From Methylobacillus caricis (GTDB lineage Bacteria > Pseudomonadota > Gammaproteobacteria > Burkholderiales > Methylophilaceae): 64,000 bases of DNA. Positions within the stretch are counted from its first letter, which is position 1, and each line of letters opens with the position of its first letter. Below, piece by piece: positions 53,668-63,100 of the stretch. Where the stretch lies: assembly GCF_020532705.1 (NCBI RefSeq), contig NZ_JAJAVD010000004.1, positions 248,001-312,000 of the forward strand, read 5' to 3'. Both the position numbers and the translations under genes were made by a program. Under the pieces are notes generated by a model. It ran no database searches, had not been told where the DNA came from, and was given only the letters and a program-made list of their open reading frames with translations.

Positions 53668-54422
53668 TATGTCCTCGACAACACCGCGGTCAGCGCCGCA
53701 TGATCAGATACTTTGACGAATCGCGGCCCGGCATGCACCTCCACATGACGCACATTGAAACCGCGCACATAGATGCGATCCAGCCTGAATACCGGCAGGA
53801 AAGAAGGAAAACTGCGCGCAGGCTTGCCCCCACCGTGATGCTCAAATACTTCATGCAGGTGAAGGCCATGTACCAGCTCACGCCCGGATGACATGCTCCA
53901 GTCATTGAAATCACCCGCAATCACCAGCGGTGCATTTTCCGGCACCACCTCCATAATCCGGTCGCGCAGGGTCATGATCTGTTTACGACGCCAGCCTGCA
54001 AACAAACCCAGGTGCACACAAATGCAGTGCAAAGGTTGCTCCCAGCCAGGCACGACAATTTCGCAGTGCAACATGCCGCGCTGTTCACTGCTATGGGCAG
54101 AGATATCGATATTCTCGTATTTCAGTATGGGATATTTGGACAACAAGGCATTGCCGTGATGGCCTGCGGGATAGACCGAGTTTTTGCCATAGGCAAAGTC
54201 ACTCCAGACAGCGTCTGCCAAGAACTCTACCTGGCCTGCCAACGGCCAGGCGCTGAACCTGCGACTGTGCTTGATGTGCTGGTCCCGCACCTCCTGCAAA
54301 AAGACAACGTCCGCCTGCAGTTTACGGATCAGCTCACGCTGTTCATGCAAGGCAAAGCGTGCATTGAAACTTGTCACACCTTTGTGGATATTGAAGGTGG
54401 CAATACGCAGGACGTTCTGCAA
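53667..54422 (-). CDS. Endonuclease/exonuclease/phosphatase-family hydrolase (YbhP-like)
   Basis: Metal-dependent hydrolase of 251 residues. The family residues are in LRIATFNIHKG (asparagine), DVVFLQEVRD (glutamate), VIAGDFNDW (aspartate and asparagine) and the terminal SDHAALTAVL (aspartate-histidine). It overlaps clsB by one base, as ybhP does ybhO in E. coli, which suggests a role in lipid or phosphodiester handling. The substrate is unknown. Confidence 0.9.
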   Translation of the reverse strand: MQNVLRIATFNIHKGVTSFNARFALHEQRELIRKLQADVVFLQEVRDQHIKHSRRFSAWPLAGQVEFLADAVWSDFAYGKNSVYPAGHHGNALLSKYPILKYENIDISAHSSEQRGMLHCEIVVPGWEQPLHCICVHLGLFAGWRRKQIMTLRDRIMEVVPENAPLVIAGDFNDWSMSSGRELVHGLHLHEVFEHHGGGKPARSFPSFLPVFRLDRIYVRGFNVRHVEVHAGPRFVKVSDHAALTAVLSRT

Positions 54423-54435
54423 ACTTAGTCCTTCA

Positions 54436-55578
54436 TCAGGATGCGTCCAGCATACGTTGCAGGGTCAGGCGTGCCAGTTCAGCTTCATGTTCAGGCACCT
54501 TGATCTGGTTGACCACATTACCTTCCGCCAGGTTTTCCAGCGTCCAGGCCAGGTGCTGCGGATCAATACGAGCCATGGTGGAACACTCGCATATGACATG
54601 CGACATGAACTGGACAACCTTGCCCTCGGGCTTCATCTGCTCCGCCAGGCGGTTTACCAGGTTGAGCTCGGTCCCTACCAGCCAGCGCGTACCTGCCGGT
54701 GCATCGCTGACAGTCTTGAGGATGTATTCGGTTGAGCCGACATAATCGGAGTTGAGGCAGACTTCAAACGGCGACTCCGGATGGGAAATCACAATGCCAT
54801 CAGGATGCTCGGCACGGAAACGCGTAATGTTCTGCTCGCGGAACATCTGATGCACCGCACAATGGCCTTTCCACAACAGGATTTTCGCATTCCTGATCTG
54901 CTCTTCCGTCAAGCCGCCCATCGGCAAATCAGGATCCCACACTGGCATCTGTTCCAGTGGGATGCCCATCTTATAGCCGGACCAGCGGCCCAGGTTCTGG
55001 TCGGGGAAGAACAACACTTTCTCGCGCTGCCTGAAGCCCCACTCGATGATCTTGGTGGCATTGGTCGAAGTGCAGACAATGCCGCCGTGCTCCCCGCAGA
55101 ACGCCTTGAGGTCGGCTGCGGAGTTGATATAGGTGATCGGCGTGATAGTCGCATCAAAATCCAGCACCTTGGACAGCTCGCGGCGGGAACGCTCGACTTT
55201 GGCCAAGTTGGCCATATCCGCCATGGAACAACCAGCAGACAGGTCGGGCAGGATGGAAATCTGCTCAGGCCGAGAAAGGATATCCGCAACCTCGGCCATG
55301 AAGTGCACGCCAAGAAAAACAATGTACTGCGCATCGGTCTCGGCGGCAAAACGCGACAGCTTGAGTGAATCTCCTGTGTAATCCGCATGGCGGTAAACAC
55401 TCTCCTGCTGGTAGTGATGGCCCAAAATGACCAGCTTGTTACCGAGTTTCTTTTTGGCCGCAATAATCCGCGCCTGCAATTCGGCTTCCTGGGTTGCCTG
55501 AAACCGCTCAAAGCGGATTGGCTCGGTTGCCACTGTCGCTGGTTTTTCCAGGGTTGAGTTCTCTAAAGTTGCTTGCAT
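54436..55578 (-). CDS. nadA: Quinolinate synthase NadA
   Basis: 4Fe-4S enzyme that condenses iminoaspartate with dihydroxyacetone phosphate to quinolinate for NAD. The 380 residues include LVILGHHYQQESVYRHADYTGDSL, LPDLSAGCSMADMANLAK (C117), LLWKGHCAVHQMF (C240) and HVICECSTMARIDP (C330 or C332), the likely three cluster ligands. About 35 extra residues at the N-terminus (MQATLENSTLEKPATVATEP) are not usual. nadB and nadC are not in the window. It lies between nudB and the EEP hydrolase. Confidence 0.96.
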   Translation of the reverse strand: MQATLENSTLEKPATVATEPIRFERFQATQEAELQARIIAAKKKLGNKLVILGHHYQQESVYRHADYTGDSLKLSRFAAETDAQYIVFLGVHFMAEVADILSRPEQISILPDLSAGCSMADMANLAKVERSRRELSKVLDFDATITPITYINSAADLKAFCGEHGGIVCTSTNATKIIEWGFRQREKVLFFPDQNLGRWSGYKMGIPLEQMPVWDPDLPMGGLTEEQIRNAKILLWKGHCAVHQMFREQNITRFRAEHPDGIVISHPESPFEVCLNSDYVGSTEYILKTVSDAPAGTRWLVGTELNLVNRLAEQMKPEGKVVQFMSHVICECSTMARIDPQHLAWTLENLAEGNVVNQIKVPEHEAELARLTLQRMLDAS

Positions 55579-55588
55579 GGCTGATAAT

Positions 55589-56068
55589 TCACAATGTTAA
55601 GTTATTCCGTTCACCCAACTTACGCAGGGCCTCGACATTTGTCCATGAAAATACACGTTTTGCTGCCTCGCGCCAGTCTACCCACTCATAGGCAACATGC
55701 TCGCGAGGAGCGAGTTGGACAACAACCGGCGCCGGTAATTCCAATCCAAAAAGATGCTCGGTATTTTCCGTCACACCAGGCGCATAGCGGAAACGCCAGT
55801 GCGGATAAATCTCGTATACATGCGACAGTTGCCAGTCAACCAGCTTGTAGTCAGCCGCATTGAGGCCGGTTTCTTCCTTGACCTCGCGAATGGCGGCATC
55901 CACAGGCTGCTCCAGCTCGCCGTTTTCCATGACTTCCAGGCTGCCGGTGACTGACTGCCAGTAACCTTGCTTGTCGGCGCGCTCCATGATGAGCACCTGC
56001 AAATCAGTCGTATGAATCAGCACCAGCGCCGATACCGGAATCTTGTAAACCGGCTGATGACTTCCCAC
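55589..56068 (-). CDS. nudB: Dihydroneopterin triphosphate diphosphatase NudB
   Basis: Nudix hydrolase of 159 residues that removes pyrophosphate from dihydroneopterin triphosphate for folate synthesis. The Nudix box appears as WQSVTGSLE, with VDAAIREVKEETGLNA after it. The conserved HVYEIYPHWRFRYAPGVTENTEHLFGLELP matches NudB rather than other Nudix proteins. It overlaps apt by one base and lies downstream of aspS and apt, a common betaproteobacterial order. Confidence 0.92.
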   Translation of the reverse strand: MGSHQPVYKIPVSALVLIHTTDLQVLIMERADKQGYWQSVTGSLEVMENGELEQPVDAAIREVKEETGLNAADYKLVDWQLSHVYEIYPHWRFRYAPGVTENTEHLFGLELPAPVVVQLAPREHVAYEWVDWREAAKRVFSWTNVEALRKLGERNNLTL

Positions 56069-56592
56069 TACTCGCCCTCAAACTCGCATAGCGTAAACGT
56101 GCTGTAACCCAATTGATGCAGTCTTTGCTCGCCACCGAGATCTGGCAGGCCAATGATGAACGCGCACTCAAATACGTTACCACCCAGCTTTTCGATCAAC
56201 ACCGTCGCAGCTTCTGCCGTACCGCCAGTGGCAATCAGGTCATCCAGCAACAGGATATTTTCATTGGGACTGATCGCATCACTATGAATCTCCACGCGGT
56301 CAGTACCGTACTCCAGCGCATAGTCATGTCCCAGCACATCACCCGGCAACTTACCTTTTTTGCGCACTGGTACAAAACCAACACCAAGCTTGTATGCCAC
56401 CGCAGCACCGACAATGAAGCCGCGCGACTCGATGCCGACAATCTTATCAATCTTGGCAGCAGCATAACGCTCATACAATGCATCAACCACCTGCCGCAAG
56501 CCATCTGCATCTTTCAGCAAAGTAGTAATGTCGCGAAACTGGACACCAGGCTTGGGATAATTGGGAATGGTGCGAATTAAAGACTTAATCAC
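56068..56592 (-). CDS. apt: Adenine phosphoribosyltransferase
   Basis: Salvages adenine to AMP using phosphoribosyl pyrophosphate. The binding motif is NILLLDDLIATGGTAEAATVLIEKLGG, and the flexible-loop segment RKKGKLPGDVLGHDYALEYG is present. I chose a GTG start at 56592, which gives VIKSLIRTIPNYPKPGVQFRDITTLL and 174 residues, the usual length, with GGGA upstream; an in-frame TTG at 56634 would add 14 residues. It lies between aspS and nudB. Confidence 0.93.
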   Translation of the reverse strand: MIKSLIRTIPNYPKPGVQFRDITTLLKDADGLRQVVDALYERYAAAKIDKIVGIESRGFIVGAAVAYKLGVGFVPVRKKGKLPGDVLGHDYALEYGTDRVEIHSDAISPNENILLLDDLIATGGTAEAATVLIEKLGGNVFECAFIIGLPDLGGEQRLHQLGYSTFTLCEFEGE

Positions 56593-56705
56593 AGCAGCAT
56601 CCCATTCAAAATGAAACTCGCGCCGCGCTGGCAAGGCGTACCTTCGCAGACAGTACTATTGGTACGGCAAGAAGGCGCAACGCCGCCAGCACAAGCGAGT
56701 CCATT

Positions 56706-58490
56706 TTATCCTGCCGGATTTTGCTGGCGTACGCGTATATGCAGTTCACGCAGCTGCTTCTCGTCCACTTCGTTAGGCGCATTGGTCATCAGGCACTGGG
56801 CGCGTTGTGTCTTGGGGAAGGCAATGACGTCACGAATCGATTCTGCGCCCGCCATCAGGGTCACCAGGCGATCGAGACCAAAGGCCAGGCCGCCGTGCGG
56901 AGGCGCGCCGTATTGCAGGGCATCGAGCAGGAAACCGAATTTTTCCTGCGCTTCTTCTTTGCTGATCTTGAGTGCGTTGAATACCTTGGACTGTACTTCC
57001 TGCTTATGGATACGAACCGAACCGCCGCCTACTTCCCAGCCATTCAACACCATGTCGTAAGCCTTGGACAAGGCCGCGCCAGGGTTGGTAGTCAGTAGGT
57101 CTTCGTGGCCGTCTTTGGGGGAAGTGAACGGGTGATGCAATGCCACCCAGCGGTCATTTTCCTCGTCATGTTCGAACATGGGGAAATCAATCACCCACAA
57201 CGGTGCCCAGGCACGGCCATCCACATGGCCTTTTTCATGGCCAACACGCGTACGCAAGGCACCCAATGCTTCATTGACCACCTTGGCCTTGTCGGCACCA
57301 AAGAACACGATGTCGCCGTTTTGCGCGCCAGTACGCTCAATAATCGCCTTAAGCGCGGTTTCATGAATGTTCTTGACGATAGGGCTTTGCAAGCCTTCTT
57401 CATTCAATTTGGTAATGTCATTGATCTTGATGTAGGCAAGTCCCTTGGCACCATAGATCTTGACGAACTCGGTGTAGGCGTCGATCTCGCTACGGGAAAT
57501 TGCCGCGCCGTTAGGCACGCGCATGGCAGCCACACGCCCACCCACTGCATTGGCCGCCCCGGCAAACACCTTGAAATCAACATCCTTCATGACGTCGGTC
57601 AATTCGGTAATTTCCAGGGTCACACGCATGTCTGGCTTGTCTGAACCATATTTGTTCATGGCCTCAGAGAAAGGCATGCGCGGGAATGGGTTGGGCAGGT
57701 CTATGTCCTGCACGCCCTTGAACATCTTACGGATCATGTCCTCGACTATCGTCATGATTTCTTCTTCACCCAGGAAGGAAGTCTCAATATCCACCTGAGT
57801 GAATTCAGGCTGACGATCGGCGCGCAAATCTTCATCGCGGAAACATTTCGTGATCTGGAAATAACGGTCAAAACCGGAAACCATCAGCAACTGCTTGAAC
57901 AGCTGCGGCGATTGGGGCAACGCAAAGAACTGACCGTGATGCACACGCGACGGCACCAGGTAATCACGCGCACCTTCAGGGGTGGAGCGTGTCAGCATGG
58001 GTGTTTCAATCTCGATGAAGCCATTGCTGTCCAGATGGTCGCGCAGAGTCTTGGCAACACGGTAGCGCAGCATCATGTTCTTTTGCATGGCAGGGCGACG
58101 CAAGTCGATATAGCGATGTTCCAGGCGTACCATTTCGCTCAGGTTGTCATCATCCAGCATGAACGGCGGCGTGAGCGATGCATTGAGAATCTCGATCTCG
58201 CTTGCCAGCATTTCCACCTCGCCGGTCGGGATGTTGGCATTGACTGTGCCATCAGGACGCGCACGGACCTTACAGACCACTTTCAATACAAACTCACTGC
58301 GCACGGTTTCAGCCAAGGCAAATGCAGCTGGTGTGTCAGGATCGATCACGATCTGAGCCATGCCTTCACGATCACGCAGGTCAATGAAAATTACGCCACC
58401 ATGGTCGCGGCGGCGATGTGCCCAGCCGCAAAGGGTAACTGTCTGGCCGATGTGTTCACGGTTCAGGTGACCGCAGTAATGAGTACGCAT
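56706..58490 (-). CDS. aspS: Aspartyl-tRNA synthetase
   Basis: Class II synthetase of 594 residues that charges tRNA-Asp, and possibly tRNA-Asn. An N-terminal OB-fold anticodon-binding domain ([43 protein letters not shown]) is followed by class II motif 2 ([20 protein letters not shown]), a bacterial GAD insertion, and motif 3 ([15 protein letters not shown]). The sequence does not settle whether it discriminates between the two tRNAs. It is followed by apt and preceded by DUF502. Confidence 0.97.
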   Translation of the reverse strand: MRTHYCGHLNREHIGQTVTLCGWAHRRRDHGGVIFIDLRDREGMAQIVIDPDTPAAFALAETVRSEFVLKVVCKVRARPDGTVNANIPTGEVEMLASEIEILNASLTPPFMLDDDNLSEMVRLEHRYIDLRRPAMQKNMMLRYRVAKTLRDHLDSNGFIEIETPMLTRSTPEGARDYLVPSRVHHGQFFALPQSPQLFKQLLMVSGFDRYFQITKCFRDEDLRADRQPEFTQVDIETSFLGEEEIMTIVEDMIRKMFKGVQDIDLPNPFPRMPFSEAMNKYGSDKPDMRVTLEITELTDVMKDVDFKVFAGAANAVGGRVAAMRVPNGAAISRSEIDAYTEFVKIYGAKGLAYIKINDITKLNEEGLQSPIVKNIHETALKAIIERTGAQNGDIVFFGADKAKVVNEALGALRTRVGHEKGHVDGRAWAPLWVIDFPMFEHDEENDRWVALHHPFTSPKDGHEDLLTTNPGAALSKAYDMVLNGWEVGGGSVRIHKQEVQSKVFNALKISKEEAQEKFGFLLDALQYGAPPHGGLAFGLDRLVTLMAGAESIRDVIAFPKTQRAQCLMTNAPNEVDEKQLRELHIRVRQQNPAG

Positions 58491-58502
58491 ATGAAAGAGA
58501 TC

Positions 58503-59123
58503 TTATATTTTAGAGTTAGTAATAATGGGAGTTCTGGCAGGGGGCGCCACGACCCCCATGGATATAATGTATTTCAGGGCTTCATCAACGCTCATGTCGA
58601 GCTCGATAATGTCGGCAGTCGGCATCATCAGGAAAAACCCGGAAGTAGGGTTAGGCGTGGTTGGCACGTACACGCTCACATAATCCCCTTGCAGGTGATT
58701 CGCCACATCCCCGCCGGGCTGCCCTGTCATAAAGGCGATGGTCCAGCTGCCCTGGCGCGGATATTGCACCAGCAATGCCTTGCGGAAAGCATTGCCGGAA
58801 TCGGAAAACAAGGTATCGGATACCTGCTTCACGCTGTTGTAGATGCTTTTGACCACTGGTACACGGCCAAGCAATCCTTCCCACAGCAAAATCACCTGCT
58901 TGCCAAAGAAGTTGGTGGCTATCAGGCCGGTACCAAAGATAATCAACAAGGTCAGGATGGCACCAAGTCCAGGAATTTCACGGCCAAACTGTTCAATTGG
59001 CCTCCATTCGTGCGGCAACAACAACAGGCTCTGGTCCATCAGGCCGATCAAGGTACTTAATACCCAGACAGTGATGGTCAGAGGCACCAATACCAACAAC
59101 CCGGTAATAAAATAACTTTTCAT
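58503..59123 (-). CDS. DUF502-family membrane protein
   Basis: Inner-membrane protein of 206 residues with two helices near the N-terminus (FITGLLVLVPLTITVWVLSTLIGLM and GLGAILTLLIIFGTGLIATNFFG). A cytoplasmic or periplasmic domain follows (VKSIYNSVKQVSDTLFS, then YVPTTPNPTSGFFLMMP). The ATG at 59123 with AAGGTGA upstream gives the family start MKSYFITG; the frame opens 12 codons earlier. The function is unknown. The gene commonly precedes aspS. Confidence 0.9.
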   Translation of the reverse strand: MKSYFITGLLVLVPLTITVWVLSTLIGLMDQSLLLLPHEWRPIEQFGREIPGLGAILTLLIIFGTGLIATNFFGKQVILLWEGLLGRVPVVKSIYNSVKQVSDTLFSDSGNAFRKALLVQYPRQGSWTIAFMTGQPGGDVANHLQGDYVSVYVPTTPNPTSGFFLMMPTADIIELDMSVDEALKYIISMGVVAPPARTPIITNSKI

Positions 59124-59159
59124 GTTCACCTTAACAATTGAAGGCCAGCCAATATTCAA

Positions 59160-59414
59160 TTAATGGCAGGCACAGCCGGTGCCACAAGCTGCAGCAGGAG
59201 CTGATTCTTCAGTTTTTTTCGCAGCAGGACTGCTGCCCTTGAAGTCGGTGGCATACCAGCCTGTTCCGTTTAGTTGGAAATTGGGCGCAGACACCTGCTT
59301 CTGGAAAGTTTCCTGATGACATTCAGGACAAACGGTAGTGCCAGCGTCGCTGACCTTGCGCATCACCTCTGTCTTGTAACCACAGCTTGTACATTGATAA
59401 TCGTAGATAGGCAT
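59160..59414 (-). CDS. FmdB-family zinc-ribbon protein
   Basis: Small protein of 84 residues. The zinc ribbon is formed by C8, C11 (YQCTSCG) and C29, C32 (CPECH), followed by the typical SAPNFQLNGTGWYATDFK. The C-terminal tail (AAACGTGCACH) adds more cysteines and a histidine. FmdB was first tied to formamidase/amidase gene regulation; many members are of unknown role. It lies 36 bp before the DUF502 gene, the usual fmdB-DUF502-aspS order. Confidence 0.92.
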   Translation of the reverse strand: MPIYDYQCTSCGYKTEVMRKVSDAGTTVCPECHQETFQKQVSAPNFQLNGTGWYATDFKGSSPAAKKTEESAPAAACGTGCACH

Positions 59415-59717
59415 AGCAACATCCCGGTAAAAATGAAATTATACCCGAATGCGCGTTGCCTAAGATACGGGGAGGTGATATCGCCTGGGAAAGGGAGCGT
59501 CTGCACTAACAGGATGAATATGTAGAAATATTCAGGCAACCCTACAAAAACGAGAATGACTCCTGCAGTCACTCATCCATGGTGAAATCAATATTCCTGT
59601 TGCATGCCAGCAGCGCATCAACCCTGCTGGAATCTGCACATGAGCAGAGTGTACCATCTTGCTTGTGACGCAAGATCGCACGCTGACAGCCCATGCCATG
59701 CATGGGCCATATCAATA
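59415..59717. other. Gene-free gap with hairpins
   Basis: About 300 bp without a supported gene. It holds a clean hairpin, ATCTTGC and GCAAGAT (59656-59676, seven-base loop), and a second imperfect one made of GAATGACT and AGTCACTC (about 59553-59573). Neither has a T-run. No tRNA was seen. Confidence 0.6.
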
Positions 59718-60122
59718 TTACTGAGCCGCAGCCTGTACAGGCGCCGTTTCACAATTGATAAACCATAATAAGCCCGCAGTATGCCGGGTAAATAATTTGT
59801 GGTCATAACCCCTGTGGGCTGCAAGAATCTCATAAAGCCTGACCCCGTTGGCTTTGGGTGAATGCTCCATGAAAACAATCGCCACCTTGTGGCCAGTATT
59901 TACGCCAAGCTCCCGATTGATCTCTGGCAACCGGGAGGTCTCGTTGAAACTCAGGCCTAAAGTGACATTGCGCAAATCGACAATCAGGTTGTTAGTCTGA
60001 TGGCGCTGCATATCAGCCAATATTTCCACGACCATTGTCCGATACTCATCTAACTTCATGGCACCAGACACGGTCAGCAGGCTGACATGATGCTCTTGAA
60101 GATAATCAATTTCGAATCGCAT
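59718..60122 (-). CDS. Small STAS/SpoIIAA-like protein
   Basis: Cytoplasmic protein of 134 residues with an alpha/beta pattern: MRFEIDYLQEHHVSLLTVSGAMKLDEYRTMVVEILADM, then NNLIVDLRNVTLGLSF, then GHKVAIVFMEHSPKANGVRLYEILAAHRGYDHKLF. This layout is like the STAS or SpoIIAA-like fold, with no phosphorylatable serine I can name. It starts 21 bp after the giant outer-membrane protein gene, so the two may be co-transcribed. I do not recognise a function. Confidence 0.72.
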   Translation of the reverse strand: MRFEIDYLQEHHVSLLTVSGAMKLDEYRTMVVEILADMQRHQTNNLIVDLRNVTLGLSFNETSRLPEINRELGVNTGHKVAIVFMEHSPKANGVRLYEILAAHRGYDHKLFTRHTAGLLWFINCETAPVQAAAQ

Positions 60123-60143
60123 GAACCCTCTCTCTCGAACGCC

Positions 60144-63100
60144 TTACATCGTGCCGATCACATTGATGAAGAAGCCCCGGCTGCGATATGAGAGGTTCGT
60201 CAGGTCATCCGAGTAATTGGTGAAGTTATAGCCGACCCCTGCCTTGACACCTTCCGCCATATGGCGATAGACCGCCACCAGCGCACCGGCACGTGAGTCC
60301 TTGGCTTCAGTAGCACGCAGGTTGCGTAGTTCCAGCACTGCATCCCACTCCTTGACAAAGTGCCAGTCTGCTCGCAGGATCATCAGGTCGGCCCGGCTGG
60401 AGAACCATTGGCCATCCACTTTGCTGTCTTTCAGTTCGCCAATGCGGAAAGCGTACTTGGCACCCAGTGAGAGCCACGGTTTAACGTCATAAATGGTATC
60501 TACCGCCAGCACCTGGCTGCGCTGCGCATAATCCGCCGTGGAACCAGACGGTGAAATCTGTCCTGGCGAAGGCAGGTTGTAGAAGTTGGTGTACTTGAAC
60601 AAGGTATTCCAGCGGTCATTGTCGATCGGGCGATACGCCGCACCGGCTACGATCTCGTGATAATCGCCATCGTAGAACGCCCCACGGCTGTTATTGGACA
60701 CAGACCAGTTGAGCTTGCCGAGCAAACGCCATTCCGGCGTGGCCTGGTGGCCGAATGTATTGCGTATCAGCCAGGTATCACGGTCGCCCGAGGTATTGCT
60801 ACTCTCATCGCGATACTCGATATTGCCGCTGTACTTGGTATTGTCACGCTTGTATCCAATCGCCAGACTGATCGCCTTACGCTTGAGGTCGCCTGACAAT
60901 GGATGTGACACCTTCCCCACTTCGCCCTTGACGCCATAATTCCAGAAATCATTGGCGGCATAGTCCAGGCCGAAGGCATTAATCAGGCTTTGTACGCCGG
61001 AACCATCCACAGTACGGGTTTCACCAAAGACACGCATTTCATCGGTCACCCGGTAAGAAGTGCCAGTGACCCAGCTACCCTGGCGGCCGCGCCAGGCGTT
61101 GTCCGGACGTTCGTTCTCAACCAGGTAATTGGTATAGGCATTGCTGCGGTCGGACAGGCGGTAATCCGCCCCCAGCTTGACACCAGGTCCCAGGTTGCCC
61201 TGTGAACCCTCAGCCAGCAGCTTGATCCTGTCATTTACGCGCCAGCTCATCCCCATCCCGGCACGGTTGTTATCTTCACGCTCGCCATCGCGCGCCACCG
61301 TGCCCTGCAGGTAACCATAGGCGCTCCAGTCTTTCTTTGGTAACGGCTCACCCTGGCTTACCTCCGCCTCATGATCGACTGGCGTGTAATCCATGCGCAC
61401 CTGCACATCGGTACGATTGCCATTGCGGGACAACAAGCTGCTGGCATTAGTCACATGCACATTGCGATCATCCTGGCGTACCGCCACACCAGCCTGCCAT
61501 TCAGGATTAATCCTCTGCCTGACGCCTACTTCTACTGCCTGGGTGTCTATAGTGTCCGCGCGCCGCACATCACCCTTGGCATCGACAAAGGTATTGTCAG
61601 CGACCTGCACATTGGCCTTGAAACCATGCTGGTCAACTGCCTCCCCCGTTACTGATATCTGCCCGGGTGCCGAGAACCCACGCTCACGGTTCTGTACATA
61701 AGCAGTCACTTTGCCCTTGGCCTTGTCGGTCACATCCGCAAGATCTACCGAACCTTCGATGCGGAACGCCTTGGCAGGATCGCCTGTGGTGCTGAGTGTG
61801 TTGAAGGCAAAACCGCCATCCAGCGAGGTTTGTGCACCAGCCCCGGCACCCTGGGAATGTGCAGCCTCCAGCTTGATGAAGGTACCCGGCGTATAACGGA
61901 CCGTCGCATCAAGACCGTTGAGTTTCTGCTCCAGCATGCCCTGCCCCTGCTTGAAACCGGTAATCCCGATCTGCAAATAGTCGTTCACCCAGTGCGAGAC
62001 GCGCCCGCCGGTAGAAAAGTTATCCACCCTGGTCAGGCCCGGCACATATTCATAGTTCGCCACCAGGTAGATTTCATTGCCATTGATCGAGGCAGTGCTG
62101 ATCAGACTGGAAGCTGCGCCAGTCGATGTCAGGGCATCACGCAGGATCAAGCGGCCTTGCAGGTAATTGATTTCATAGTCTTGAGCTGGAGCAAGCAGTT
62201 TACGCTCGATGACCAGGCCGGAATCCCGGTCGCGCACTTCCACCCAGATACGTTCGGAACCCATGGTGAGCGCTTGATTGCGCAAGTAATAAAGCGATCC
62301 GCCGGTGCCGCGGAATTCATCGCGAGCCCCCAGGGTGCCTGGATCTGCAGCAAACGCATCCACCTGCGTGGTTTTTTCACCATAACTTGTAGTGTTATCG
62401 GAACGATACTTTGCATTGGCGCCATACAAGCCGCGTGAGTATTGCAACAGCTCTGTTCCGCTCCAGCTGGTCTTGAAGTTGCCCCACATCACATGGGAAT
62501 CGCCTCGTGCCAGCTTGATGTAGAACTTGCCTTGGGTCGGCGCATCATCCACTGTCGTGCTGTCATCGCCATAGACCGGGTAATACAGGTCAGGGTTGAT
62601 ATTACGCAACAGGTAGCGTGGATCCTTGGAGGAAAAATTGGAGAACAAGTGCTCCAGCGGCTGTTCTCTTGTATCTGCAGCAGCAGTAAGCAACCACTCT
62701 CCCTTGACCTTTCCCTTCACATAGAACGCCCCACGGCCATCCACATGGCTGGAACCATCATAGTGTTGCGTATCACCGGTGACCAGTTGCGCCGGGCCGC
62801 GTACATTGTTCTTGCCCGCAGTGATGTCACCGATCGCGATATAGAACCAGTCGTCATCGGCAATATTGAGGTTGCGGCGGAAGCTGGTGAACTCGCCGTC
62901 CGGCTCGACCAGCTTGACCTCCACGCTGTTCGGGCCAGGCGGCATGATCTGCTTAATGGCAAAACGGCCATTAGCATCTACCGGCACGGTCAGGCCCAGC
63001 GTTTCTATTTTTTGTCCGGGCTGGATAAAGCGGCCATTCACGGTCACCGTGCCACCCTTGACCGGGATATTTCGCAGGCTGAGGCTGTTCTCGCCATAGC

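Noticed and set aside
57912-59060. 382-codon open frame on the plus strand
   Set aside because: Antisense to aspS and the DUF502 gene, both well supported; the frame shows no family signature.
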